A stretch of 64,000 bases of DNA, from positions 2,418,001-2,482,000 of the forward strand of contig NZ_JACHMF010000001.1 of assembly GCF_014204895.1 (NCBI RefSeq), read 5' to 3'. The stretch is from Paractinoplanes abujensis (GTDB lineage: Bacteria > Actinomycetota > Actinomycetes > Mycobacteriales > Micromonosporaceae). The position numbers and the translations under genes were made by a program. This document shows, one piece after another, positions 54,449-64,000 of the stretch; position 1 is the first letter of the stretch; each line of letters begins with the position of its first letter. Under the pieces are notes generated by a model. It was not told where the DNA came from. It was given only the letters and a program-made list of their open reading frames with translations, and ran no database searches.

Positions 54449-57400
54449 TTGACCGCCATCTTTGGGGCCACACCGGGATCAATCGCCGATCTCGAAGTGG
54501 TCGCGCAGCTCGGCCGGGGTGCCGAGACGGTGGTCTACCGTGTCCGGCGGCGCGGCGAGGACTATGCGCTCAAGGTGCTGGCGGCGGCCGACTCGGGGCG
54601 CGCGCTCAACGCCATCCGGCGTGAGGCCGCGCTGCTCGGCTGTGTCGGGCATCCGCTGCTGCCGCGGATCTTCGAGGTGGGCCGGTCCGACGCGGGCGCC
54701 TACCTGGTGCTCGAATACATCGACGGCGCCCCGCTGACCCAGGTGCTGCGGCGCGGCCCGCTCGACGAGGACGACGTGGTGCGGCTGGCCGTCGACCTGG
54801 TCGGCCCGCTGGCCGCCGCGCACCGGGCGGGCCTGGTGCACCGCGACGTCAAGCCGGACAACGTGATCGTGGAGCGCACCGGCCGGGCCCGCCTGATCGA
54901 CTTCGGCCTGGCCGGGCGCTACGGCACGTACGAGGACGGGGTGGCGGGCACGCTGGCGTACAGCGCGCCCGAGCAGACCGGCATGCTCAAGCGCCCGGTC
55001 GACGGCCGCAGCGACCTGTACGCGCTGGGGGTGCTGCTCCACGAGTGCGTCACCGGCCAGGTGCCGTACTACTCCGACGACGTCGGCGAGCTGATCCGGC
55101 TGCACGCCACGGCGCCCGTGCCCGACGCGCGCGAGCTGCGCCCCGGTGTCTCCGCCGGCCTGGCCGCGATCCTGGCCACGCTCATGGCCAAGGACCCCGA
55201 CGACCGCTATCAGAGCGGCGAGGGCCTGCTGACCGACTTGCGGCGGCTGACCGAGCGGCCGGGTGAGCGGTTCGAGCCGGGCACCGACCGCCAGGGCGTA
55301 CGGCCGCTCGGCCCCACCCTGCTCGTGGGCCGCGATCAGGAGGTGATCGCGCTGGCCAACCGCTGGCTGCGGGCGCGCGACGGCGCGGGCGGAGCGGCGG
55401 TGGTGGAGGGCCCGGCCGGCGCGGGCAAGACCCGGCTGGTGCGCGAGCTGACCAACGCCGTGGCCTCGGACGGCGACCTCGTGCTGTACGGCAAGTGTGT
55501 GCCCGACGACCCGGTGCCGCTGGCTCCTCTGCGCGGCGCGGTGGAGCGTTACCTCCGTACGGTGGAACGCCTGCCCGGCCGCGAACGGGACCAGGCCGTG
55601 AGCCGGTTGCACCGGGCCGCGGGGCGCGGCGGTCCCCTGCTGCGCACCCTGTCGCCGCTGCTGGCCGACCTCATGCAGGCCCCCGAGATCGGTGAACTCA
55701 ACCGGCAGGAGCAGTTCGTCAACGCGGTCGCGGCGTTCCTGGTCGGGCTGGCCGACGAGTTCCAGGGCGCGGTGCTGCACATCGACGACGTGCAGTGGCT
55801 CGACGGCCCCACCCGGCGGGTGCTGCAGCAGGTCACCAACCGGCTCACCGGCACTCCGCTGCTGGTCATCGCGACCAGCCGGGACGACCCGGACAGCGCG
55901 GCCGCGCTCGACCGGTTCGGCGCCGACATGGACGCCACGCTCGACCTGCGGCTGCCGCTGCGCCCGCTCGACGCCGACGCCGTGGCGCAGCTGGTCGACG
56001 AGCATCTGGGCGGCGTACGGCTGCCCCGGGACCAGGCCGCCGAGCTGGCCGAACGGGCCGGCGGCAACCCGTTCATCGTCGGTGAGTACGTGCGCGCGGT
56101 CTTCGACGCCGGGCTGGTCACCCCCTCGTGGGGCGGGTGGACGCTCGACCTGGCCGGGCTCGACCGGCTCGAACTGTCCGGCGACGCCGTCGACCTGGTG
56201 CTGCAGCGCATCGACGGCCTCGGCGAGGAGAGCCGGGCGCTGCTGATGGCCGGGGCGACGGCCGGGCGCTGGTTCCCGACCGAGCTGGTGGCGGCGGTCT
56301 GCGGCATCGACCCGCGGCACGCGGGCACGCTGCTGGCCGAGGCCGAGTCGCGGCGGCTGGTCACCGCGGCCGGCACGGGCGGATACCGGTTCCTGCACGA
56401 CCGCATCCGCGAGGCGCTGCTGATCGGCCTGGACGACACGGCCACCCGCCGGCTGCACCAGCGGATCGCCGAGATGCTCGATGCGTCCACCTTCGACGAC
56501 CCGCGCTACGTCTACCTGACCGCCCGGCACTACGCGCTGGGCGAGCCGCACCGCCGCCCCGACCGGGTGCATCTGAGCGGGTTCAACGCGGGCCGGCTGG
56601 CCCTGGCCGAGCACGCCCCGGCCGAGGCCCGCACGTTCCTGGAGACCGCGCAGCAGGCCGCCGAGAACGCGGGCCTGACCCCGCTGCCGGGCTTCTACGT
56701 CGCGCTCGGCACCAGCTGCGCCCGGTCCGGCCGGTTCGCCGAGGCGCTGCGCCACCTCGACCACGCGCTGCGCGACGAGCCGGACAAGCTGCGCCGGGCC
56801 GAGATCCGGGCGCTGGTGGCCCAGGTGCACAACGCCTCGTGGAATCCGGACCGGGCCTTCGACGCCGTCCGCCGCGGTCTGTCCGAACTGGGCCGGCCGC
56901 TGCCCCGCGGGAAGTTCGCGCTGATCGCCACCACGCTGGTGTCGGTGCTGCTCGGTCTGTTCGTCGGCCGCACCCGCCTCGGGTTCGGCAGCGCCCGCGA
57001 CCGCGCCCGCGAGCGCTACCGGCTTCAGGCCATCCTGTACGACCTGGGCACGTTCGCCCTGTCGATGCGGATGCGCCGGCTGATGCGGGCCATGATGAGC
57101 CTGCGCGCGCTCTACCCGATCAACCGGCTCGGCCCGGGCCGCGAGTACGCCCAGCACATGGCCGGCCTCGGCGTCATCGCCGACGTGGCGGGCCGGCCCG
57201 CGCTGGCCAACCGGCTCTACGACCGCTCGGCCGCCGTGGCCGCCGAGATCGGCGACCCCGAACTGGTCGGCTACGTCGAATGGAAACGCGGGGCGGGCAG
57301 CCACCTGGGCGGGCGCGACGACGACTCGCAGGTCTGGGGCCGGGCCCTGATCGAGCACGAACGCTGGCTCGACCTCGGCGACTACCTGACCGCGGTCGGC

Positions 57401-59716
57401 GGCGTGTGCATGCAGTACTTCCAGCGCGGGCGCACCGCCGACGCCGAGGCCTGGCTGCGGCGGGCCAAGGCCCGCATCGGTCCCGGCGCCGAGGCCGAGG
57501 GGGCCGCGATCCGGGCCGTCGAGGCCGCCATCGCCGCCCAGCGGGGACGGCTCGACGAGGCCGCCGCGCACATCGAGGCGCTGCGCCGGTTCCTGCGGGC
57601 CAACCCGGACAACCCGATGCAGCTGATCAACCTGTACGGAGCCCGGATGATCGCGCTGGTCGAGAGCGACCAGCTGGGCGAGCAGTTCGACCGGCTGGCC
57701 GCCGAGTTCGCCGGGCTCGGCATCAAACCCGGCGCGATCGTCCCCCAGCAGCGGGTGATCTACATCTTCGAGGCGCTGGGCCGGCTGACCCGCTGCCGCC
57801 GCGCCGGGGGTGGCCCCGAGATGCGCTCCGCGGCGCAGGAGGCCATCGACCGGCTCGGCGAGAAGGCCACCAGCAAGCCGCTGCGCGCGTTCCACCGGGT
57901 CGCCCGGGCCGACTTCGAGGTGCTGGACGGGCGGCCCGCGGAGGCGGTGCGCACCCTGGCCGGGGTCGAGCTCGACCTGCTGCCGATGGACGCGCCGCTG
58001 ATCGCGTACGAGGCGGCCCGCGTGCACGCCCGCGCGCTGCAGGCACTCGGCCAGCCCGGCCCGGCGGCACTGCAGGCCGCCGCGGCCCGCACGATCGCCG
58101 TGGACCAGCGGTGGCCGCAGCGGGTGCGCTGGGCCGAGCAGGAATTCGGCGAGGTGCGGCCCGAGCCGCCCAGCCCCGCGCCGCTGGTCACCACCGGCGG
58201 CCGGCACGCCGCCCAGGGCGGGGCGGCCGCCCTCTACCGCCGTCGGCTGGAGGCGCTGCAGCAGGTCAGCCAGGCTTCGGCCAGCCTGCTCGACCCGCGC
58301 GAACTGGCCCGGGTGGCGCTCGACGAGACCCTGCGGTTCCTCGGGGCCGAACGGGCCTTCCTGTTCCTGCTCGACCGTGACCTCAACCAGCTCGTGCCGC
58401 ACGTCGGCCGGGACGGCGCCAGCCACGACATCCGGCAGCTCACCGGTTACAGCGCCACGCTGGTCGACCGCGTCCGGGAGACCGGGGAGCCGCTGGTCGT
58501 GACCGGGTCCGAGGAGGGGGTGGCGCTCGGCTCGCACAGCATGCAGGCGCACGGGCTCCGGAGCATCCTGATCGCGCCGCTCACGTTCGACGGGCAGCTG
58601 CGCGGCGTGGTCTACCTGGACAGCCGGGTCGCCAAGGGCGTGTTCACCGGCGACGACGTGGCGATCCTGAAAGCCATCGCCAACCACATCGCGGTGTCGC
58701 TCGAGACCGCCCGCGCGGCCCAGCTCGAGGTGGCGGTGCAGACGGCCAGCCGGCAGCGCGACGTGGCCGAGACGCTGCGCGCGGCCATGGCCGACCAGAG
58801 CTCCTCGCTCGACCCCGACGAGGTGATGCGCCGCCTGCTGAGCAGCCTGGTCCGTACGGTCGGGGGCAGCTCGGCTGTGCTGCTGACCCGCACCGAAGGC
58901 GACGGGCTGGTGGTGGCGGCCTCGCACGGCGACGGGGCGGCGGTGGGCCGGCGGTTCACGGTGCCGGCCGACCTGCTCGGCCTGACCGGGCCGCGCACCC
59001 GTACGGCGGGCAGCGGCGCGGAGTCGGTCGACGCGCTGCTGGGGGCGCCGCGCAGCTGGTGGGCGATCCCGGTGGCTGTGCGGGGGGAGTCGTTCGGCAT
59101 CCTGCTGGTCGGGTCGGCCCGCCACGAGCCCATCAGCGAGGCGCAGGCCCAGATCGCGGCGGCCATCGCCGGGCAGGGCATGACCGCGTACGAGAACGCC
59201 CGGCTGTTCAGCCAGGTGCGGCGGCTGGCCACGGTCGACGGCCTGACCGGTCTCTACAACCGCAACCACTTCTTCGGCGAGGCCGAGGAGGAGCTGCGCC
59301 GGGCCCGGACGCAGCGCACCCCGGTCGCCGCGGTGATGGTCGACATCGATCACTTCAAGAAGATCAACGACACGTACGGGCATCCGGTCGGCGACGAGGT
59401 GATCCGCGTGGTGGCGGCCCGGCTGCGGCAGGCCCTCGGCCCCGGCGGCGTGCTGGGCCGTTACGGCGGCGAGGAGTTCGCCGTGGTGACGCCGCAGGAC
59501 CGGGCGGCCGCGACCGAGGTGGCGGCGCGGCTGCACCGGGCGGTGACGGGTGAGCCGGTGCCGACCGCCGCGGGCCCGCTGCCGGTGACGATCAGCGTCG
59601 GGCTGGCCTGCGGCGAGGGCGCCGACCCGGATCTGCGGCACCTGCTGAGCCGGGCCGACCGGGCGCTCTACGAAGCCAAGCAGACCGGCCGCGACCGGGT
59701 CTGCGTCGCACCCTGA
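54449..59716 (+). CDS. Giant Ser/Thr kinase-AAA-TPR-GAF-GAF-GGDEF signalling protein
   Basis: 1755 residues from TTG 54449 (AAGGAAAC upstream; GTG 54422 is possible). Order: a Ser/Thr kinase (Lys 42 in YALKVL, HRDVKPDN with Asp 133, IDFGLAGR); an AAA_16 ATPase (Walker A GPAGAGKTRL about 321, Walker B VLHIDDVQWLDG); a long helical TPR-like region with one hydrophobic stretch near 824-841; two GAF domains (about 1268-1425 and 1440-1590); and GGDEF (TVDGLTGLYNRNHF, GGEEF at 1673-1677). The RxxD feedback site is replaced by Gly residues, so the cyclase would lack product inhibition. The first parts match cyanobacterial-type kinase-ATPase-GAF proteins that end in a histidine kinase; here the output is c-di-GMP. 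Confidence 0.92.
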   Translation: MTAIFGATPGSIADLEVVAQLGRGAETVVYRVRRRGEDYALKVLAAADSGRALNAIRREAALLGCVGHPLLPRIFEVGRSDAGAYLVLEYIDGAPLTQVLRRGPLDEDDVVRLAVDLVGPLAAAHRAGLVHRDVKPDNVIVERTGRARLIDFGLAGRYGTYEDGVAGTLAYSAPEQTGMLKRPVDGRSDLYALGVLLHECVTGQVPYYSDDVGELIRLHATAPVPDARELRPGVSAGLAAILATLMAKDPDDRYQSGEGLLTDLRRLTERPGERFEPGTDRQGVRPLGPTLLVGRDQEVIALANRWLRARDGAGGAAVVEGPAGAGKTRLVRELTNAVASDGDLVLYGKCVPDDPVPLAPLRGAVERYLRTVERLPGRERDQAVSRLHRAAGRGGPLLRTLSPLLADLMQAPEIGELNRQEQFVNAVAAFLVGLADEFQGAVLHIDDVQWLDGPTRRVLQQVTNRLTGTPLLVIATSRDDPDSAAALDRFGADMDATLDLRLPLRPLDADAVAQLVDEHLGGVRLPRDQAAELAERAGGNPFIVGEYVRAVFDAGLVTPSWGGWTLDLAGLDRLELSGDAVDLVLQRIDGLGEESRALLMAGATAGRWFPTELVAAVCGIDPRHAGTLLAEAESRRLVTAAGTGGYRFLHDRIREALLIGLDDTATRRLHQRIAEMLDASTFDDPRYVYLTARHYALGEPHRRPDRVHLSGFNAGRLALAEHAPAEARTFLETAQQAAENAGLTPLPGFYVALGTSCARSGRFAEALRHLDHALRDEPDKLRRAEIRALVAQVHNASWNPDRAFDAVRRGLSELGRPLPRGKFALIATTLVSVLLGLFVGRTRLGFGSARDRARERYRLQAILYDLGTFALSMRMRRLMRAMMSLRALYPINRLGPGREYAQHMAGLGVIADVAGRPALANRLYDRSAAVAAEIGDPELVGYVEWKRGAGSHLGGRDDDSQVWGRALIEHERWLDLGDYLTAVGGVCMQYFQRGRTADAEAWLRRAKARIGPGAEAEGAAIRAVEAAIAAQRGRLDEAAAHIEALRRFLRANPDNPMQLINLYGARMIALVESDQLGEQFDRLAAEFAGLGIKPGAIVPQQRVIYIFEALGRLTRCRRAGGGPEMRSAAQEAIDRLGEKATSKPLRAFHRVARADFEVLDGRPAEAVRTLAGVELDLLPMDAPLIAYEAARVHARALQALGQPGPAALQAAAARTIAVDQRWPQRVRWAEQEFGEVRPEPPSPAPLVTTGGRHAAQGGAAALYRRRLEALQQVSQASASLLDPRELARVALDETLRFLGAERAFLFLLDRDLNQLVPHVGRDGASHDIRQLTGYSATLVDRVRETGEPLVVTGSEEGVALGSHSMQAHGLRSILIAPLTFDGQLRGVVYLDSRVAKGVFTGDDVAILKAIANHIAVSLETARAAQLEVAVQTASRQRDVAETLRAAMADQSSSLDPDEVMRRLLSSLVRTVGGSSAVLLTRTEGDGLVVAASHGDGAAVGRRFTVPADLLGLTGPRTRTAGSGAESVDALLGAPRSWWAIPVAVRGESFGILLVGSARHEPISEAQAQIAAAIAGQGMTAYENARLFSQVRRLATVDGLTGLYNRNHFFGEAEEELRRARTQRTPVAAVMVDIDHFKKINDTYGHPVGDEVIRVVAARLRQALGPGGVLGRYGGEEFAVVTPQDRAAATEVAARLHRAVTGEPVPTAAGPLPVTISVGLACGEGADPDLRHLLSRADRALYEAKQTGRDRVCVAP

Positions 59717-59755
59717 AGCTCCACTTGAGGGTTAGTTTCCCTGCTCACGGTCATG

Positions 59756-59785
59756 ATTTCGACCGCTCGTGCTAAATTTCGACCG
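59756..59785 (+). promoter_or_regulatory. Direct repeats and -10 box before the tetR gene
   Basis: ATTTCGACCG occurs at 59756-59765 and 59776-59785, 20 bp apart (two helical turns). TAAATT (59773-59778) lies 6 nt before GTG 59785. Autoregulation is inferred. Confidence 0.5.
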
Positions 59786-60372
59786 TGCGGTCCTCCTTCA
59801 TCGAGCAGGCCCGGCGGCGCCAGTTCGTGCAGTGCGCGCTCGACTCACTGCACGAAACAGGCTTCGCCGGCACGTCGCTGGCCGCGGTGGCCGAGCGGGC
59901 CCAGATCTCCAAGAGCGTGGTGGTCTACCACTTCGGCTCCAAGCAGGCGCTGCTCGAGGCGGTCGTCGAGTCGGTCTACGCGAGCCAGGTCCCCGACGTC
60001 GTGGCCGCCCTCGACGCGGCCTCCGGCCCCCGCGCGCGCCTGCTCGCCTACGTGCGCATCGCGGTGCTGTTCGCCGCCGGCAACGCGCACGCCCTGACCG
60101 CCGTGGCCGAGATCTTCCGCAACCTGCGCCGCCCCGACGGCACCTTGCGTTACACCGCGGCCGACAACGAACAACTGATCACCTTCGTCGAGAACCTGCT
60201 CCGCGACGGCCAGGCCACCGGCGACTTCGGCGATTTCGACCCGCGCACGGTGGCCCTCGTCATCCGCTCCGCCCTCGATGCCCTGCCCGAGCGCTTCACC
60301 CTCGACCCGGCCCTGACCGGCCCCGACGTAGCCGCCAAACTCTGCGACGCCGTCGACCGCATGACCCGCTGA
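59785..60372 (+). CDS. TetR-family transcriptional regulator
   Basis: A 195-residue protein. The N-terminal helix-turn-helix is ALDSLHETGFAGTSLAAVAE followed by RAQISKSVVVYHFGSKQALL, a textbook TetR motif. The C-terminal ligand domain is helical, without a family I can name. It converges on the VOC gene. Target genes are not evident; the giant kinase ends 68 bp upstream on the same strand. Confidence 0.93.
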   Translation: MRSSFIEQARRRQFVQCALDSLHETGFAGTSLAAVAERAQISKSVVVYHFGSKQALLEAVVESVYASQVPDVVAALDAASGPRARLLAYVRIAVLFAAGNAHALTAVAEIFRNLRRPDGTLRYTAADNEQLITFVENLLRDGQATGDFGDFDPRTVALVIRSALDALPERFTLDPALTGPDVAAKLCDAVDRMTR

Positions 60373-60373
60373 G

Positions 60374-60835
60374 TCAGGCCGCGGGGGTGGTGTTGACCTG
60401 GAGGATCCAGGTGACGCCGAAGCGGTCGGTGAGCATGCCGAAGCCGGGGCTGAACGGGGACGGGCCGAACTTCTCGACGATCTCGGCGCCCGCGGCAAGT
60501 TTGTCCCACAGGGCGCCTACCTCGTCGGCCGTGTCGCCGCCGACGGCTACGAAGAACCGCTCGCCGGTCAGGGTGAGGCCGTTCTCGCGGGTGGTGGGGG
60601 TCAGCGGGGCGGTGGCCACGGCGTGGCCGGGGATGTCGTAGGCCAGGATGGTGAAGCCGTTGTCGGCGGTGACCTGGCCGAAGACGACGTTCCCGGCGTC
60701 GGGCAGGTCCTCGGGCATCCCGAAGTCGCGGTAGGCGACGACCGTCAGGTGACCGCCGAACACGGACTGGTAGAACTCCAGGGCCGCCCGGGCGTCGCCG
60801 CGGAAGTTCAGGTGGGTGTTGGTGGTGATCGCCAT
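60374..60835 (-). CDS. PhnB-like VOC protein
   Basis: A 153-residue protein (MAITTNTHLNFRGDARAALE, FYQSVFGGHLTVVAYRDFGM, FGMLTDRFGVTWILQVNT) of the PhnB/3-demethylubiquinone-methyltransferase-like VOC group, whose members are mostly of unknown activity. The start has GAGGAG upstream. The stop lies 2 bp from the tetR stop. Confidence 0.9.
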   Translation of the reverse strand: MAITTNTHLNFRGDARAALEFYQSVFGGHLTVVAYRDFGMPEDLPDAGNVVFGQVTADNGFTILAYDIPGHAVATAPLTPTTRENGLTLTGERFFVAVGGDTADEVGALWDKLAAGAEIVEKFGPSPFSPGFGMLTDRFGVTWILQVNTTPAA

Positions 60836-60946
60836 GGTGGGGCTCCTCGTCGTTCGGGCGTCCGGGGTTCCCCGGTGCGCTGGAACGAGACTCGCAGCAG
60901 TAGGTGCCAGGGAGTGGCACCTACTGCCACCGAGACGTCGGAAAGA

Positions 60947-62414
<1,468 letters not shown>

Positions 62415-62450
62415 GGGTCTCACCTCCTCGGACGGGTCACAGTCAGGGCG

Positions 62451-62479
62451 ACGCTACAAGCGGGACCCGGTTGCGTCCA
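62451..62479 (-). promoter_or_regulatory. Promoter of the rox transcript
   Basis: Reverse strand: TGGACG (62474-62479), 17-nt spacer, TAGCGT (62451-62456). The predicted start near 62444 gives a leader of about 130 nt that contains the small ORF and the hairpin. It lies just behind the meaB stop. Confidence 0.6.
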
Positions 62480-62484
62480 GCGAA

Positions 62485-63453
62485 TTACCGTGGCCGGGCG
62501 TCGTAGGCGGCCAGGAGCCGCTGGGCGGCCTGCGCCGGCATGAGCGAACCGTCGAGGATCCGTTCCCGGGCCTGCTCGGCGGCGGCCCGTACGGACGGGT
62601 CGGTGGTGAAGCGGCTCAGCACGGCCTCCCGGGCCATCGCCCACATCCACTCCAGCTGCTGGTGGCGGCGGCGCGCGCCCACGTCGGTCCGGGCCCGGTG
62701 CGCGGTCACCTGCGCCCACACCTCGTCCACTCCCGTGCCTTCGAGCGCGCTGCAGGTCAGCACCGGGGTCGTCCAGTCGTCAGGGGTCCGCAGGAGCCGC
62801 AGCGCACCGGAGAGCTCGCGCGCGGCCCGCTGGGCGTCGTCGCGATGCGGCCCGTCCGCCTTGTTGACGGCGATCACGTCGGCCAGTTCGAGGATGCCTT
62901 TCTTGATGCCCTGCAGCTGGTCCCCCGTACGGGCCAGGGCGAGCAGCAGGAACGTGTCGACCATGTGGGCCACCGCGGTCTCCGACTGCCCCACGCCGAC
63001 GGTCTCGACGATGACCACGTCGTAGCCGGCCGCCTCGACCACGACGATCGCCTCGCGGGTCGCCTTGGCCACGCCGCCCAGCGTGCCCGCGGTGGGCGAC
63101 GGCCGCACGTACGCGTCCGGGTCGGCGGCCAGGCGGGCCATGCGCGTCTTGTCGCCCAGGATGCTGCCGCGGCTGCGTGTCGACGAGGGGTCGACGGCGA
63201 GCACGGCCACCCGGTGCCCGGCCCCGGTCAGCGTGCTGCCCAGCGCGTCGATGAACGTCGACTTGCCCGCGCCGGGCACCCCGCTGATGCCGATCCGGTG
63301 CGAGTTCCCCGCGTACGGGGAGAGGGCCGTCAGCAGCTCCTGCGCCCGTTCCTGATGGTCGCGCCGGGTCGACTCGACGAGGGTGATGGCCCGCGCCACC
63401 CACGCGGGCGCCCGGTCGCGGACACCGGCCGCCATCGCGGAGAGGTCAGTCAC
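62485..63453 (-). CDS. meaB: Methylmalonyl-CoA mutase chaperone GTPase MeaB
   Basis: A 322-residue G3E-family GTPase: Walker [39 protein letters not shown] with [15 protein letters not shown], and the specificity motif AVNKADG. MeaB/ArgK loads and protects adenosylcobalamin in methylmalonyl-CoA mutase. The GTG start overlaps the end of the mutase gene by 8 nt, confirming the link. Confidence 0.96.
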   Translation of the reverse strand: MTDLSAMAAGVRDRAPAWVARAITLVESTRRDHQERAQELLTALSPYAGNSHRIGISGVPGAGKSTFIDALGSTLTGAGHRVAVLAVDPSSTRSRGSILGDKTRMARLAADPDAYVRPSPTAGTLGGVAKATREAIVVVEAAGYDVVIVETVGVGQSETAVAHMVDTFLLLALARTGDQLQGIKKGILELADVIAVNKADGPHRDDAQRAARELSGALRLLRTPDDWTTPVLTCSALEGTGVDEVWAQVTAHRARTDVGARRRHQQLEWMWAMAREAVLSRFTTDPSVRAAAEQARERILDGSLMPAQAAQRLLAAYDARPR

Positions 63454-64000
63454 CGCGCCGCCGGGTCAGCTCGGCCAGCAGCTCGATCGCGGCCTCCGTG
63501 AGCACCGTGCCGGGCGCGAAGATCGCGGCCGCCCCCGCCGCCCGCAGCGCGTCGTAGTCCTGCGGCGGGATCACCCCACCCGCGATGATCATGATGTCGG
63601 GGCGGCCCTGCGCGGCCAGCTCGTCGCGCAGCGCGGGCACCAGCGTCAGATGACCGGCGGCGAGCGAGTTGACGCCGACTATGTGCACGTCGGCCTCGAC
63701 CGCCTGCCGGGCCACCTCGGCCGGCGTCGCGAACAGCGGGCCCACGTCGACGTCGAAGCCGAGGTCGGCGAACGCGGTGGCGATCACCTTCTGCCCGCGG
63801 TCGTGCCCGTCCTGACCCATCTTCGCGACCAGGATGCGCGGCTGGCGGCCCTCCTGCTCGGCGAACTCGGCGGCCGCGGCGCGGGCCCGCTCCACGTCCC
63901 CGCTGCGACCCGCCTCCTGCCGATACACACCCGAGATCGTACGGATCCGGGCCGTGTGCCGCCCGAACACCTTCTCCAGGGCCGTGGAGATCTCGCCCAC
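63446..64000 (-). CDS. mutA: Methylmalonyl-CoA mutase large subunit, C-terminal part (runs off window)
   Basis: 184 residues of a longer protein. The B12-binding domain is complete: [20 protein letters not shown] with the DxHxxG cobalt-ligand motif, then [17 protein letters not shown] and [20 protein letters not shown]. The start of the enzyme lies beyond base 64000. The mutase interconverts methylmalonyl-CoA and succinyl-CoA in propionate and polyketide-precursor metabolism. The symbol assumes the large catalytic subunit, since the small one usually lacks a working cobalt-ligand motif. Confidence 0.95.
   Translation of the reverse strand: MGEISTALEKVFGRHTARIRTISGVYRQEAGRSGDVERARAAAAEFAEQEGRQPRILVAKMGQDGHDRGQKVIATAFADLGFDVDVGPLFATPAEVARQAVEADVHIVGVNSLAAGHLTLVPALRDELAAQGRPDIMIIAGGVIPPQDYDALRAAGAAAIFAPGTVLTEAAIELLAELTRRRGD

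Noticed and set aside
54479..59641. A reverse-strand open frame of more than 1700 codons antisense to the giant kinase gene
   Set aside because: It is Gln/Val/Gly/Arg-rich without domains. It arises from G+C codon bias opposite a real gene.

Overview
The window is very G+C-rich and uses GTG and TTG starts freely. Many genes start directly behind a TANNNT box (leaderless style). The gene content includes eukaryotic-type Ser/Thr kinases with extracytoplasmic tails, MeaB/methylmalonyl-CoA mutase, WYL and GAF regulators and a Rox-type monooxygenase. This points to a filamentous actinomycete, most likely Micromonosporaceae (Actinoplanes-like). That assignment is inference; there is no rRNA marker in the window, and I saw no tRNA, rRNA, CRISPR array, prophage or biosynthetic megacluster.

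Layout. 1-12 kb is a signalling block: two divergent hybrid histidine kinases, a membrane Ser/Thr kinase, a DctA-type dicarboxylate carrier divergent from a DcuS/DcuR-like two-component pair, and a TPR-GGDEF protein. 12-17 kb holds a MarR regulator, low-complexity membrane proteins, a phosphotransferase and a frameshifted hypothetical gene. 16.6-19.2 kb is scarred: a truncated PIG-L deacetylase, a relic of an IS21-type transposase, end-like repeats on both sides of an aldo/keto reductase, and about 0.8 kb of decayed non-coding repeats. 19-32 kb is a run of small accessory genes (WYL regulator, DinB, VOC, methyltransferase, secreted M14 carboxypeptidase, GrpB, histidine kinase, esterase, KDPG-type aldolase) mixed with pseudogenes and short tandem duplications. 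It ends with an unusual nucleotidyltransferase-like/methyltransferase fusion.

32-45 kb contains a second membrane Ser/Thr kinase, a sugar-acid degradation group (IlvD/EDD dehydratase, SMP-30 lactonase, FAH hydrolase, SDR), a molybdopterin oxidoreductase, a flavin monooxygenase divergent from a GAF-type regulator, and an F420-dependent-reductase-like gene divergent from its probable MarR repressor with two matching operators. 45-54 kb has a DMT transporter, several small conserved genes and a cluster that reads as an N-acyl-amino-acid racemisation pathway: an M20 deacylase divergent from a GNAT-SIS-racemase-globin operon whose genes overlap by 4 nt each. 54-64 kb carries a 1755-residue Ser/Thr kinase-AAA-TPR-GAF-GAF-GGDEF protein, a TetR regulator, a VOC protein, a Rox-like monooxygenase preceded by a 17-codon leader ORF and a hairpin, and the meaB-mutA pair that runs off the right edge.

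The items most worth following are the rox leader, the racemase operon that includes a SIS protein and a truncated haemoglobin, the kinase-to-GGDEF giant, the methyltransferase fusion, the apparent ATT-initiated histidine kinase, and an enriched CCGTACGG palindrome.
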